A stretch of DNA of 64,000 nucleotides. Origin: Citrifermentans bemidjiense Bem. Its GTDB lineage: Bacteria; Desulfobacterota; Desulfuromonadia; Geobacterales; Geobacteraceae. A program made the position numbers and the translations under genes. Below the pieces are notes generated by a model. It was not told the DNA's origin. It worked only from the letters and a program-made list of their open reading frames with translations, and did not search any database. Positions within the stretch are counted from its first letter, which is position 1; the number at the start of each line of letters is the position of its first letter. The DNA is taken from the NCBI RefSeq assembly GCF_000020725.1, contig NC_011146.1, forward strand, positions 620,001 through 684,000, read 5' to 3'. Below are positions 36,156-44,395 of this stretch, in pieces.

Positions 36156-37301
36156 CTAGAGCCCCAGGAAGGTGGCGATGATGTTGCGCTGGATCTCGGA
36201 GGTGCCGGAGTAGATCTTCCCGGCGATGGCGTCACGGAGGTTCCGCTCGAAGTCGTACTCCGCGCTGTAGCCGTAGGCCCCATGGATTTGCAGCGCATCG
36301 GTGCAGTTTTGCACGTAGCTTTCGCTGATGAAGAGCTTCGCCATCGCCGATTCCAGCGGCGCCCGTTTCCCCTGTCCCTTGAGCGTCGCCACTTGGTGCA
36401 GCATCAGCCGGGAGAGTTCGATGCGGACCTTCATGTCGGAGATCTTGTGCGAGATGGACTGGCATTTGCCTATCGCCTTGCCGAACTGCTGCCGCTCCTT
36501 GGCGTAGGCCACGCAATCCTCCAGGATCTTGTCCATCGCCCCCAGGTGCGCGGCGAAAAGGCAGCTCCGCTCCCATTCCATCTCGGAGTTGAAGATCGCG
36601 GCGCCGCTTCCTTCCTGCCCCAGACGGTTCTCCTCGGGAACCTCGCACTCCTCCAGGAACACTTCGCCCAAAGGGCAGGTCCTAAGGCCCATGGTTTCCA
36701 GCGGTTGCCCCGTGGAAAACCCGGGAAACCCTCTTTCCACGATGAAGGCGGAAACCCCGGCGAACCCCTTTTCCTTGCAGGTCACAGCGAACACCAGCAA
36801 CAGGTCGGCGATGGGGGCGTTGGTGATGAAGGTCTTGGAGCCGTTCAGGATGTACCTGTCCCCCCGCTTTTCCGCCCGGCACCTCATGCTGAAGGCGTCG
36901 GAGCCGGCATCGGGCTCCGTCATGGCGTGCCCGCCTCGGAGGCTGCCGGCGATGAGCCCGGGGAGATAGCGCTTTTTTTGCTCCTCGCTGCCGAAACGGT
37001 TGATGGGGGACTCGCAGGTCCAGACATGGGAGTTCAGGGAGAAAAGCAGGCCGCTGTCGAGGCAGGCGTAGCCGAGCCCCTCCATGGTGGCGATGGAGGT
37101 CATGGTGTCGAGCCCGAGCCCTCCGTACTTCTCGGGCATGGTGATGCCCGGGATGCCGAACTCGGCGCATTTTTCCCAACCGCGCTGGGAGAACTCGCCT
37201 TTTCTCTCGCGTTCCTTGGCGCCCTGGTTCAGTTCGCGCCGGGCGAACTCGATCGCCATCTGCTTGAAGTTCCTCTGCTCCTCGTTGAAGATCGCTTCCA
37301 T
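36156..37301 (-). CDS. Acyl-CoA-dehydrogenase-like flavoprotein, possibly aminoacyl-carrier oxidase
   Basis: 381 residues, full-length ACAD fold with FAD: AMTEPDAGSDAFSM, KTFITNAPIADL, QIHGAYGYSAEYD. Two points matter. The usual catalytic Glu of short/medium-chain enzymes (IYEGT) is Ser here (IYSGTSEIQR). Instead Glu244 in MEWERS sits where isovaleryl-CoA dehydrogenase and, as I recall, the prolyl-carrier oxidase AnaB (Glu244) keep their base. In company with a stand-alone adenylation domain and carrier protein this points to oxidation of a carrier-bound amino acid rather than a CoA ester. GAGG precedes ATG 37301. Confidence 0.85.
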   Translation of the reverse strand: MEAIFNEEQRNFKQMAIEFARRELNQGAKERERKGEFSQRGWEKCAEFGIPGITMPEKYGGLGLDTMTSIATMEGLGYACLDSGLLFSLNSHVWTCESPINRFGSEEQKKRYLPGLIAGSLRGGHAMTEPDAGSDAFSMRCRAEKRGDRYILNGSKTFITNAPIADLLLVFAVTCKEKGFAGVSAFIVERGFPGFSTGQPLETMGLRTCPLGEVFLEECEVPEENRLGQEGSGAAIFNSEMEWERSCLFAAHLGAMDKILEDCVAYAKERQQFGKAIGKCQSISHKISDMKVRIELSRLMLHQVATLKGQGKRAPLESAMAKLFISESYVQNCTDALQIHGAYGYSAEYDFERNLRDAIAGKIYSGTSEIQRNIIATFLGL

Positions 37302-37340
37302 GGGCGGGCCTCGTACGGCCGGTTCGGCCGGGATCTGGAA

Positions 37341-37997
37341 TCACACGGTGAGTAAAAGCGAGGTCAGCCCGTAATAGGGAGGAAACCCCGCCTCGCACTT
37401 CAGGGCATTGAAGGTGGCCAGGGAAATCCCCAGTAACTCCCGGACCGACTCGAGGTATGCCAGCCGCGTCGCTTGGTCCAGCGACTGTTTGAGGCTTGGG
37501 CAGGCGTAGATCAGGCATTGCAGCGGGCGCTCGGCGTGCGGCAGCAGGCAGCCGCGCTCACCCAGGTGGGCGCATCTGCTGTCCTGCCTCAAGTGGCTCC
37601 CTTGTGCAGTTGTCCTGGGCTTTCCCAGACCCAGCGCGGACTCGATGCGGAGCCGGTAATAGGCGGGTAACGGCTGGAGTGGCTGCTCAGAAAAGGCGGT
37701 CACCTGCTTATGGCTGTACTTCCTCAACCAGAAATCGATGGCAGTGAAGTAGTGTTCGGCCGGCTCGCCACAGCAGGCCCCCTGGCAGCTGCGGCAGCCG
37801 GCGAAGGAAGGGAGGTCGAGCCCAGCGATCCGCTCCTGGCATTTGATGCGGTTGCCGTTCAGCTTTTGCAGGGCTCCCCTGGTCGGCTCGGAGACCTCAT
37901 GGTCCTTGTCCAGTATTCCCTGCGTCAGGGCGGAGATCCTTTGAAACTGCCGGTAGCGCCGGGAGAAATGCCAGAAATCGTGCAGGTCCTTCCGCAT
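37341..37997 (-). CDS. YkgJ-like cysteine-cluster protein in the carrier operon
   Basis: 218 residues. The cluster reads CRSCQGACCGEP, then CAHLGERGCLL and PLQCLIYACP, with about ten Cys in all; such proteins may bind an iron-sulphur cluster or zinc. It is shorter and more divergent than the YkgJ gene at 8013-8732. It lies between a ureohydrolase-like gene (11-base gap) and the ACAD gene (39 bases), clearly inside the operon. A redox partner or metal-handling helper for one of these enzymes would fit, but this is guesswork. Confidence 0.75.
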   Translation of the reverse strand: MRKDLHDFWHFSRRYRQFQRISALTQGILDKDHEVSEPTRGALQKLNGNRIKCQERIAGLDLPSFAGCRSCQGACCGEPAEHYFTAIDFWLRKYSHKQVTAFSEQPLQPLPAYYRLRIESALGLGKPRTTAQGSHLRQDSRCAHLGERGCLLPHAERPLQCLIYACPSLKQSLDQATRLAYLESVRELLGISLATFNALKCEAGFPPYYGLTSLLLTV

Positions 37998-38008
37998 GGC
38001 CGCATCCT

Positions 38009-39007
38009 TTACCGGTCCGGTCCCGGCCGGTCGCGCTTGCGCTGCGCCATCCCCGAAAGCGCGTAGATCATCGCCCAGGCGGCCAGGTGCGACGAATATC
38101 CCTGCGGGTCCTGGCCGGGATAGACCTCGACGTAATCGAGGCCGCTGATCCCCGAGGCTCCGATTTGGTGCAGCGCCGGCAGCAGTTCGCTGGGGAGCAG
38201 CCCGTTGAAATCGGCGGGACCTCCCGGGTTGTAACCGGCATCGATGCAGTCGCTGCAGATGGTGACGAAGACGTGCCTCGTCTCGTGGTGCGCGATCCGT
38301 ATCGCTTCCTCGGTGACGGCGCTCATCCCCCTTTCCCTGACTTCCCTGGTGGTGATGACGCGCGCCCCCATGCTTTGGGCGTACTCATACTGGGTAGGTG
38401 AGTTCCGCGGGCCGCGGATGCCCAGATGCACGATGCTCTCTTTGCGGACCTGCGGGATTTGGGAAATCCTGTGGATCGGGCCGCAACGGGCGAACTGGTC
38501 GCTGCCGAAGGACTTGGCGTTGTCCAAGTGTGCGTCCAGGTGGATGACGCCGATTTTGCCCTCTTCTCCGTCCGCGAGCGCCCTGATGATCTCCGGGGTG
38601 AAGGAGTGGTCGCCTCCCAGCACGAAGGGGATGCTCTGGTTGCGGTAGACCCGCTGCATGGCAGCGTGCACGTTGCGCATGGTCTCGGCGGGGTCGTTGG
38701 GGTGTACCGGAATGTCCCCGATGTCGCCGAGCGTCAGGTGGTCGAACAGGTCGATCTCGTACTCGGGGAGGAATCCACCGTAACGCGCCGAGGCGTGGCG
38801 GATGCTCCTGGGCGCTAGCTCGCACCCTGTGAAGGAGCCCCAGGTGACGGTCCCTTCCCATGGGACCCCGGCGATCATCACGTCGTAGCCTGCTGCCGGT
38901 TTCCTGTAGTCGAGAACGGGTACGCCGAGAAAGGAGGGAGTGTCGCCGTACACGGTAGGGAGCGAGGCCTTCCTGTTGGGAACCATGGGGATGTCTTTGC
39001 TGTTCAT
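38009..39007 (-). CDS. Ureohydrolase (agmatinase/arginase)-like enzyme with altered metal site
   Basis: 332 residues from ATG 39007 with GGAG upstream; the open frame continues far upstream but reads as non-coding. Arginase-fold landmarks: GVPWEGT, GGDHSFTPEI (His134) and HLDAHLDN (Asp158, His160, Asp162). The final metal motif, usually SFDIDxxDP, is TICSDCIDAGYNP here: the first Asp is Cys251 and the second is kept (Asp253), and the Pro is Ala. So one metal ligand is changed, and the second metal may be lost. Family members cleave guanidino groups (agmatine, guanidinobutyrate, proclavaminate). Its place in an adenylation-carrier operon suggests it acts on a guanidino or amidino group in the product path. 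Confidence 0.8.
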   Translation of the reverse strand: MNSKDIPMVPNRKASLPTVYGDTPSFLGVPVLDYRKPAAGYDVMIAGVPWEGTVTWGSFTGCELAPRSIRHASARYGGFLPEYEIDLFDHLTLGDIGDIPVHPNDPAETMRNVHAAMQRVYRNQSIPFVLGGDHSFTPEIIRALADGEEGKIGVIHLDAHLDNAKSFGSDQFARCGPIHRISQIPQVRKESIVHLGIRGPRNSPTQYEYAQSMGARVITTREVRERGMSAVTEEAIRIAHHETRHVFVTICSDCIDAGYNPGGPADFNGLLPSELLPALHQIGASGISGLDYVEVYPGQDPQGYSSHLAAWAMIYALSGMAQRKRDRPGPDR

Positions 39008-39033
39008 CGTGACTCCTTTCGTGCCGTGGGCCT

Positions 39034-39684
39034 TCAGTCTGCCGGGTCGCCGGTCACGTACAGTTTCCTGGATAAAAGCAGCCGGGTAGCTCTCACGCGG
39101 TTCAATTCCCGCCAGCGCAGGGTCCGGTGCACCCACAGCGCCGGGACGTTGTCGGACCAGAAAAAACCGTATGCCTTGGTGTACCCATGCCGCTTCAAAA
39201 GGTGGAGTGCGCCGTTTTGCAGTGCTGCGGCGAGGTTTCCGCCGCGGTTGGCCGGATCGACAAACATATCGAAGGTGTAGACCTCCTTGGGGGCGCACCT
39301 AACCCCCAGCCACAACTCGTCGGGGTGCTTGTAGCAGTCGTTGCCGGCCTTGGAGTCGGCGCACCAGATATCCCCGAACACCTTGTTTCCCTTGACGAGG
39401 GCATACCCGCGGTAACCGCGCTTCAGGTAGTTGAGCGTCTTCAGGTGCCTGCTCTTGAGCGGATAGGCGAGTTGCCGGTTCTGCAGCAGTTCCTGTGTCA
39501 GCTCGACTACCTCCTCGTCATGGGGGCGGGCGAAATCCGCCACCGGCCTCAGGTTGTCGAGCTCTATCTCCACCGGCACGGCCTCGCGGTTCAGGTAGAC
39601 GGTCTCCCTAAGCAGGCTGTTTATGCTGCCGTGTTTTACCGTCTCCAACACCTGGACCAGGCGCATTTTGCAGTACTGTAGCAT
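39034..39684 (-). CDS. GNAT-type acyltransferase
   Basis: 216 residues from ATG 39684, chosen because GGAGTGGGAGG precedes it; the open frame upstream overlaps the carrier gene in another frame. The C-terminal half has the acyl-CoA-binding pattern of the GNAT fold (MFVDPANRGGNLAAALQNGA, HGYTKAYGFFWSDNVPALW). The N-terminal ~90 residues are not recognisable. Sits directly after the carrier protein gene (23 bases). It could acylate the amino group of the carrier-bound amino acid or release the product from the carrier to an amine. Confidence 0.75.
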   Translation of the reverse strand: MLQYCKMRLVQVLETVKHGSINSLLRETVYLNREAVPVEIELDNLRPVADFARPHDEEVVELTQELLQNRQLAYPLKSRHLKTLNYLKRGYRGYALVKGNKVFGDIWCADSKAGNDCYKHPDELWLGVRCAPKEVYTFDMFVDPANRGGNLAAALQNGALHLLKRHGYTKAYGFFWSDNVPALWVHRTLRWRELNRVRATRLLLSRKLYVTGDPAD

Positions 39685-39707
39685 CGCCTCCCACTCCTTT
39701 GGCCACC

Positions 39708-39965
39708 TCACCCCTTGGCAGTCAGCTTGTAATTGATGAAGTTGACCACAGATCCGATGGTTTCGAAGTTCTCCGGAACGATCTCGGTGTCGGCAATCTG
39801 CAAGTCGAATTCCTGCTCCAGGTAAGCTATCAGCCGCTGGACCCCCAGCGAATCGACGATCCCTTTGTCTATCAGGGAGTCGGAGGGAGAGAGCGTTCCT
39901 TTGTGTGCCTGGGTCATCATTTCCTTTTCTATGAAGCTTCTGACTGTTTCGGTGAAGTCGACCAT
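39708..39965 (-). CDS. Acyl/peptidyl carrier protein
   Basis: 85 residues. Four-helix carrier with the phosphopantetheine site Ser39 in DSLGVQ and the usual acidic surface (IVDSLGVQRLIAYLEQEFDL). It is the first gene of the operon; GGGAGG precedes ATG 39965. As the only carrier here it should be loaded by the adenylation protein at the other end of the operon and serve the dehydrogenase and GNAT enzymes. No phosphopantetheinyl transferase is in the window. Confidence 0.88.
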   Translation of the reverse strand: MVDFTETVRSFIEKEMMTQAHKGTLSPSDSLIDKGIVDSLGVQRLIAYLEQEFDLQIADTEIVPENFETIGSVVNFINYKLTAKG

Positions 39966-40263
39966 AACTACCTCCCGTTGGACATGGCACTGTCGTCTCC
40001 TGTGACCACCCGCGCGTTGGGGCGATGCTTTCAGATGCAGGCGCTGTCCGTTCTGTGTGTGTTTGACGAAGTGCTGATGGTACCGGTTGCCGGCTGCATA
40101 GGCTGTAAGGCGGGGTGCTGGATTGCCAGATAGATTAAAGATTTGTAATTCAATCCGTCACCTAGTGTACATTTAGGGTTCGGTGTGTCAAGCGGGGGCG
40201 GGAGTGCGGCAATGCGAGCTTTTTTACTTTCATAGCGCTTCCCAAAGATGATACTTTGGCGCA

Positions 40264-41937
40264 ATGTCACGCAAAAGCATTGAAAAAAGACGCGCCCTTC
40301 TCGCCGGCGAGAGCGGCGGCGAGCACAGAAACAGCGGCGGCAGGCTTTCCTGCTGCCTGGTCTACCCCAACCGCTACCACTCCGCCATGAGCAACCTGGG
40401 CTTCCAGGCCGTCCAGGCCATGATGAACGCGCACCCGGAGGTGATCTGCGAGCGCGCCTTCCTGCCGGAGCGCGACGAGCTGGCGGAACTGGAGCGGACC
40501 GAGGGGACGCTTCTCTCGCTGGAGGGGCAGCGCCCGCTCTCCTCGTTCGACCTCGTCGCCTTCTCCGTTTCCTTTGAAAGCGATTACCTGAACCTCCCCA
40601 CCATCTTCCGGCTCTCGGGGATGAGCCCCTGGGCCGCCGAGCGTTCGGCGCTGCAACCGCTCGTTTTGGCTGGTGGGGCGGCGCTCTTTCTGAACCCCGA
40701 GCCGGTCGCCCCGTTCCTCGACCTGGTCTGCATCGGCGAAGCGGAACCGATCCTCCCGGATCTGCTGGAACTGCTGAAGGACGGCCGCCGCTCCCGCGCC
40801 GAACTCTTGTTGCAGGCCTGCCGTCTCCCCGGCGTCTACGTCCCGTCGCTGTACCAGCCGCAGTATGACGCCGGCCGCTTCAGAGGGGTGCAGCCGCTTC
40901 CTGGGGCGCCGGCCAGGGTGCGCCGCGTTTGGGAAAAGGAGCTCGATCGCAGGCAGACGGTGACCGAGATCCACACCGACGCCACCGAGTTCTCCGGAAT
41001 GCATCTGGTCGAACTTTCCCGTGGCTGCCCTCGTGCCTGCCGCTTCTGCGCAGCCGGCTTCATCTACCTCCCCTACCGCAGCCGTTCGCTGGAAGGAGTA
41101 AGGGAGGAGGTGCTCAAAGGGGTGGCGCAGGGAAGAAAGGTGGGACTGGTCGCGGCCGCCGTCTCGGACTACACCGGCATCGGGGAATTGTGCGGAGAGA
41201 TCGTCGCGGCCGGCGGGAAGTTCTCGGTCTCCTCCTTCCGCATCGACCACCTCGACGCCGGGATGATCGAGGCGCTCAAGGCCAGTGGGCAAAAGAGCGT
41301 GGCACTGGCGCCGGAGGGGGGAAGCCAAAGGCTGCGCGACCTGGTGAAAAAGGGGATCGACGAGGAGCAGATCCTGGCGGCTTGCGACAAGCTGATCAGC
41401 CACGACATCCTAAACCTGAAGCTCTATTTCATCATAGGCCTCCCCACCGAGACGGAAAAGGACCTGGAGGAACTGGTCCTGTTGGTGACCCGGATCAGGG
41501 AGCGGGTGCTGGCGGCGGCCAAAAAGAACAAGCGCCTGGGGGAGCTGCAGCTCTCGGTGAACCCGTTCATTCCCAAGCCTTTCACCCCCTTCCAGTGGTG
41601 CGGCATGGAGCCGGTCAAGTCGCTGGAATCGAAGTGGAAGTACCTGCAGAAGGCGCTGGGGAAGCTGTCCAACCTGAAGCTGCAAATGGAGAGCCCGCGG
41701 GAGGCATACCAGCAGGCGCTTTTGTCGCGGGGGGACCGCAGGCTTGCGCAACTGCTGGTCCTCGCGGACCGGACCGGGAGCTGGAAACAGGCGCTGCGTG
41801 AGGCCGGTTTAGATGCCGACGCCGAGGTTCACCGTCAAGTGGGGCTGGACGAGCCGCTGCCGTGGGATTTTATAGATGGCGGCGACTGCGAGAGGCTTAA
41901 GCGGGAATACCGCAGGGCTTTCGAGGAAGGGAATTAA
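40264..41937 (+). CDS. B12-binding-like radical SAM protein
   Basis: 557 residues. An N-terminal part resembling a B12-binding fold (CLVYPNRYHSAMSNLGFQAV, LVLAGGAALFLNPEP) is followed by the radical SAM motif CPRACRFC (CxxxCxxC) near residue 260 and the TIM-barrel strands (SVALAPEGGSQRLRD, LYFIIGLPTETEKDLEELV). Start ATG 40264 has only a weak binding site. Members of this large group carry out methylations, methylthiolations and other chemistry; many are of unknown role. It is divergent from the carrier operon (299 bases apart) and followed by a terminator, so it is a single-gene unit. Confidence 0.87.
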   Translation: MSRKSIEKRRALLAGESGGEHRNSGGRLSCCLVYPNRYHSAMSNLGFQAVQAMMNAHPEVICERAFLPERDELAELERTEGTLLSLEGQRPLSSFDLVAFSVSFESDYLNLPTIFRLSGMSPWAAERSALQPLVLAGGAALFLNPEPVAPFLDLVCIGEAEPILPDLLELLKDGRRSRAELLLQACRLPGVYVPSLYQPQYDAGRFRGVQPLPGAPARVRRVWEKELDRRQTVTEIHTDATEFSGMHLVELSRGCPRACRFCAAGFIYLPYRSRSLEGVREEVLKGVAQGRKVGLVAAAVSDYTGIGELCGEIVAAGGKFSVSSFRIDHLDAGMIEALKASGQKSVALAPEGGSQRLRDLVKKGIDEEQILAACDKLISHDILNLKLYFIIGLPTETEKDLEELVLLVTRIRERVLAAAKKNKRLGELQLSVNPFIPKPFTPFQWCGMEPVKSLESKWKYLQKALGKLSNLKLQMESPREAYQQALLSRGDRRLAQLLVLADRTGSWKQALREAGLDADAEVHRQVGLDEPLPWDFIDGGDCERLKREYRRAFEEGN

Positions 41938-41959
41938 GGAGCGAGAGTGGAGGATTTGC

Positions 41960-41992
41960 GGCGGCAGGGGAGTTGACCCTGCCGCCTTTTTT
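41960..41992 (+). terminator. Terminator of the radical SAM gene
   Basis: 10-bp perfect stem (41960-41969 with 41977-41986), seven-base loop, six T. Also 10 bases past the end of the convergent OmpW-like gene. Confidence 0.9.
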
Positions 41993-42002
41993 CGTCTGCG
42001 TG

Positions 42003-42593
42003 CTAGTTGAAGAAGAACCTGGCGCCGACCGTGACTGAGAGGTTGGTGGGGTCGAATTCGCCGTGCTGGCCGCTGGGCGTATCGACGTTGGCGCTGAAGG
42101 ACTCGATCCCCTTGGCTTCCAGCATGAGCGACGCCTGGCGGTTCAAGATGCAGTCCACCCCTGCGCTTAGATGCGCGCCGACGGTGGTGTTGGTGTACCT
42201 GTTGCTCAGGTCGTTGACCAGGACGTCCATGCCGGCCCCGAGGTAGGGGACCAGGCGTTGCCTTTCCGGGAAGCGGTACTGCGCGCCGACGGAAACGTCC
42301 GTGATCTGGGCGGTGCCGAAGTTGGAGGTGTGGAAGGAGGCCCGGGATACCTCGAGCTCCACCGCGACGTTCTCATCCACCCCGAACATGAGACCGAGCC
42401 CGCCAGTCAAACCTGCATCGGTGGAGACCACCATGGTTCCCTGCGGCGTGTCCAACTCGCTTTTGGCCGGGTTGATGACGCCGATCTTGCCGGTGAGCGC
42501 CAGCCTTCCTCTGAGCTCTTCCGCTCCGGCATTTGCAGTGAGCGTGGTCGCCAGCAGCAGTGCGCCGGCTGAGAGCATGAACAATTTACGCAT
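42003..42593 (-). CDS. OmpW-like outer-membrane beta-barrel protein
   Basis: 196 residues. Signal peptide about 1-23 (ends NAGA). The rest alternates beta strands and loops (LTGKIGVINPAKSEL, VAVELEVSRASFH, SVGAQYRFPERQRLVPYLGA) and ends in Phe-Phe-Asn, the strand pattern of a small eight-stranded OmpW-type barrel. GGAGGA precedes ATG 42593. Substrate unknown. It is downstream of the ElbB gene on the same strand, separated by a terminator. Confidence 0.78.
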   Translation of the reverse strand: MRKLFMLSAGALLLATTLTANAGAEELRGRLALTGKIGVINPAKSELDTPQGTMVVSTDAGLTGGLGLMFGVDENVAVELEVSRASFHTSNFGTAQITDVSVGAQYRFPERQRLVPYLGAGMDVLVNDLSNRYTNTTVGAHLSAGVDCILNRQASLMLEAKGIESFSANVDTPSGQHGEFDPTNLSVTVGARFFFN

Positions 42594-42730
42594 GTTTTAA
42601 ATCCTCCAAAGATGACATTGCAAAGCGCGCATATTAAGACAAAACTGCGGGGCGTACAAGGGCAAAGGCGAGCGGCACTCTATCTGCGCGTAGCGTGCTG
42701 TTATTGCAGGTAAACGTCAGTCACAAAAAA

Positions 42731-42775
42731 ACGGCCCACTCTCTGAACGTTGGAGCTGATCCAGAAGGGGGCCGC
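42731..42775 (-). terminator. Terminator after elbB
   Basis: Imperfect ~13-bp stem (42731-42744 with 42763-42775) and a minus-strand run of seven T, 30 bases past the elbB stop. Confidence 0.75.
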
Positions 42776-42804
42776 TTGGGCGGTCAGACAAGAATGGGGA
42801 TGGA

Positions 42805-43461
42805 CTACTTTATCAGTTCCAGGGTCGCCTGCACCGCCTTCTCGATCCCCCTGGCGGCCTCGGATATGCTGCCGGCCAGCATGTAGGCCGGGGTCGACAC
42901 GATCAGGTTTTCCCGGTCCACTACGATCTCGTCTGCGGGGCAGTCGACGTGCTTGCTGCCGGTGGCGGAAATCGCCCCGGCGGTGCCAGGGTCGTTACCT
43001 ATGGTGAGCCGGGGGGAGAGCTCCTTCCCCAGCGCCAGCGCCACTACCGAAGGTGCGATGCAGATGGCGCAGATCGGCTTCTTCGCCGCCGACATCTCCC
43101 TTACCAGCCTGAGCACGTCGGGTTGCACCATCCCGTCGGCCCCCTTTTGGCCGAAGTTGCACAGGTTCTTGGCGGCGCCGAAGCCGCCGGGGAAAACGAC
43201 GGCGTCGAGGTCGGATGCCTTGGCATTCTTAACGTCGCTCACCTCGCCGCGGGCGATGCGGGCCGACTCCACCAGGACCTTCCTCTTGGCGCCGGTTTCC
43301 TGCATGGTCAGGTGGTTCACTTCGTCGCAGTCGATATCGGGTGCGAGGCAGACGGCCTTGGCGCCGCTTCTGTCAATCGCCAAAAGTGCCAGCACCGCCT
43401 CGTGTATCTCGCTGCCGTCACGCACTCCGCAGCCGGAAAGTACCACGCCTATCCTTTTCAT
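42805..43461 (-). CDS. elbB: ElbB-like isoprenoid biosynthesis glyoxalase (DJ-1/PfpI type)
   Basis: 218 residues from ATG 43461 (GGAGG nine bases upstream; the frame is open ten codons more). DJ-1/PfpI fold of the ElbB kind: VVLSGCGVRDGSEIHEAVLAL, VFPGGFGAAKNL and CAICIAPSVVALAL, whose Cys in ICIAP is the nucleophile. ElbB (YajL-like) was linked to isoprenoid synthesis and glyoxal handling. Single-gene unit with a terminator. Standard length. Confidence 0.88.
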   Translation of the reverse strand: MKRIGVVLSGCGVRDGSEIHEAVLALLAIDRSGAKAVCLAPDIDCDEVNHLTMQETGAKRKVLVESARIARGEVSDVKNAKASDLDAVVFPGGFGAAKNLCNFGQKGADGMVQPDVLRLVREMSAAKKPICAICIAPSVVALALGKELSPRLTIGNDPGTAGAISATGSKHVDCPADEIVVDRENLIVSTPAYMLAGSISEAARGIEKAVQATLELIK

Positions 43462-43604
43462 CCCCGATACCTCCTGTCTTGTAGATTCCACTTCAGTTGC
43501 GCTATTCTATGCGCTGCGTTTACACTGTCAAGGCCTTTAATGTGTAACCTCGCCGCCCCGCTTTAAAAAATATGGGCGGCCTGCGGAAGTGAGGAACCAG
43601 CGCC

Positions 43605-43817
43605 ATGAACGACAATTTGCAGTGTGAAATTCCACCCGTCGTAGACAAACTCCGCTGCACCGGCTGCGGCAGATGCGTCGCCGCCTGCAGCAGCCGTCTG
43701 ATTACCCTGGAGGTGGACGGTTTTCGCAAGCATGCACGGTTAAGCGCCCCTGAGCGCTGCAGTTGCTGCCTTGCCTGCATCGATGCTTGCCCGGTAGGTG
43801 CTCTGAGGTGCGATTGA
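43605..43817 (+). CDS. Two-cluster [4Fe-4S] ferredoxin-like protein
   Basis: 70 residues with CTGCGRCVAAC and CSCCLACIDACPVGAL, a bacterial 2[4Fe-4S] ferredoxin layout; the first cluster lacks the usual CP. GTGAGG precedes ATG 43605. No partner enzyme adjacent. It may pass electrons to an unlinked oxidoreductase. Confidence 0.8.
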   Translation: MNDNLQCEIPPVVDKLRCTGCGRCVAACSSRLITLEVDGFRKHARLSAPERCSCCLACIDACPVGALRCD

Positions 43818-43893
43818 CATCACTTCTGTTTGCCCTAAGCTATATCACTGTATCAGGTCGCCCTGCGATCTCATTGCGCGAAAGGAGGAGGAC

Positions 43894-44055
43894 ATGCTTT
43901 ACTTCATCAAGCAGAACACCATCCACACTTACCCGGTTAAAAACAGGTGCGGAGCGATCTATGAGCTGGAGCAACTGCGCGATACCATACCCCGGGACGT
44001 TCAGCAATGCCCTTACTGTATGAAATTGTGGCCGGGAAGAAACGCTGAGGATTGA
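43894..44055 (+). CDS. Small Cys protein with CxxC end
   Basis: 53 residues, from ATG 43894 with AAAGGAGGAGG upstream. Reads MLYFIKQNTIHTYPVKN with a Cys at 19 and a C-terminal CPYC at 39-42, a possible zinc knuckle. Lies 76 bases after the ferredoxin gene on the same strand. No family recognised; the strong ribosome binding site is the main support. Confidence 0.6.
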   Translation: MLYFIKQNTIHTYPVKNRCGAIYELEQLRDTIPRDVQQCPYCMKLWPGRNAED

Positions 44056-44092
44056 AAGAGGAAGGTCTGGGCGGGACAACAGAATCAAGAAC

Positions 44093-44129
44093 AAGAAAGG
44101 CCGCTTCCGTGAGGAAAGCGGCCTTTCTT
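44093..44129 (-). terminator. Terminator of the tRNA operon
   Basis: About 16-bp stem (44093-44108 with 44113-44129, one bulge) with a T-rich minus-strand tail, just past the last tRNA gene. Confidence 0.75.
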
Positions 44130-44135
44130 GTGAAA

Positions 44136-44210
44136 TGGTGATCCCAAGGGGACTTGAACCCCTGTTACCGACGTGAAAGGCCGGTGTCCTAACCACTAGA
44201 CGATGGGACC
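44136..44210 (-). tRNA. tRNA-Glu(TTC), copy 2
   Basis: 75 bases with encoded CCA. Acceptor GGTCCCA/TGGGATC, anticodon TTC in CCTTTCAC, T loop GGTTCAAGTCC. It is the last gene of the Lys-Glu-Lys-Glu array. Differs from the other Glu copy in the acceptor, D and T arms. Confidence 0.95.
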
Positions 44211-44279
44211 GAATTGTTGCATCCCGTCCCATCAGGGTTGGGGGCTGTCATCAGGCCCAGTCTGATGACAGTGAAAAAA

Positions 44280-44355
44280 TGGTGAGCCGCGTTGGGATCG
44301 AACCAACGACCACCTGATTAAAAGTCAGGTGCTCTACCAACTGAGCTAGCGGCTC
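44280..44355 (-). tRNA. tRNA-Lys(TTT), copy 2
   Basis: 76 bases with CCA. GAGCCGC/GCGGCTC acceptor, anticodon TTT (CTTTTAA loop), T loop GGTTCGATCC. Identical to the copy at 44477-44552. Confidence 0.95.
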
Positions 44356-44395
44356 GCTATGACTTCGTGCCTGGGCACGATAGCTGTTGTTTGAG

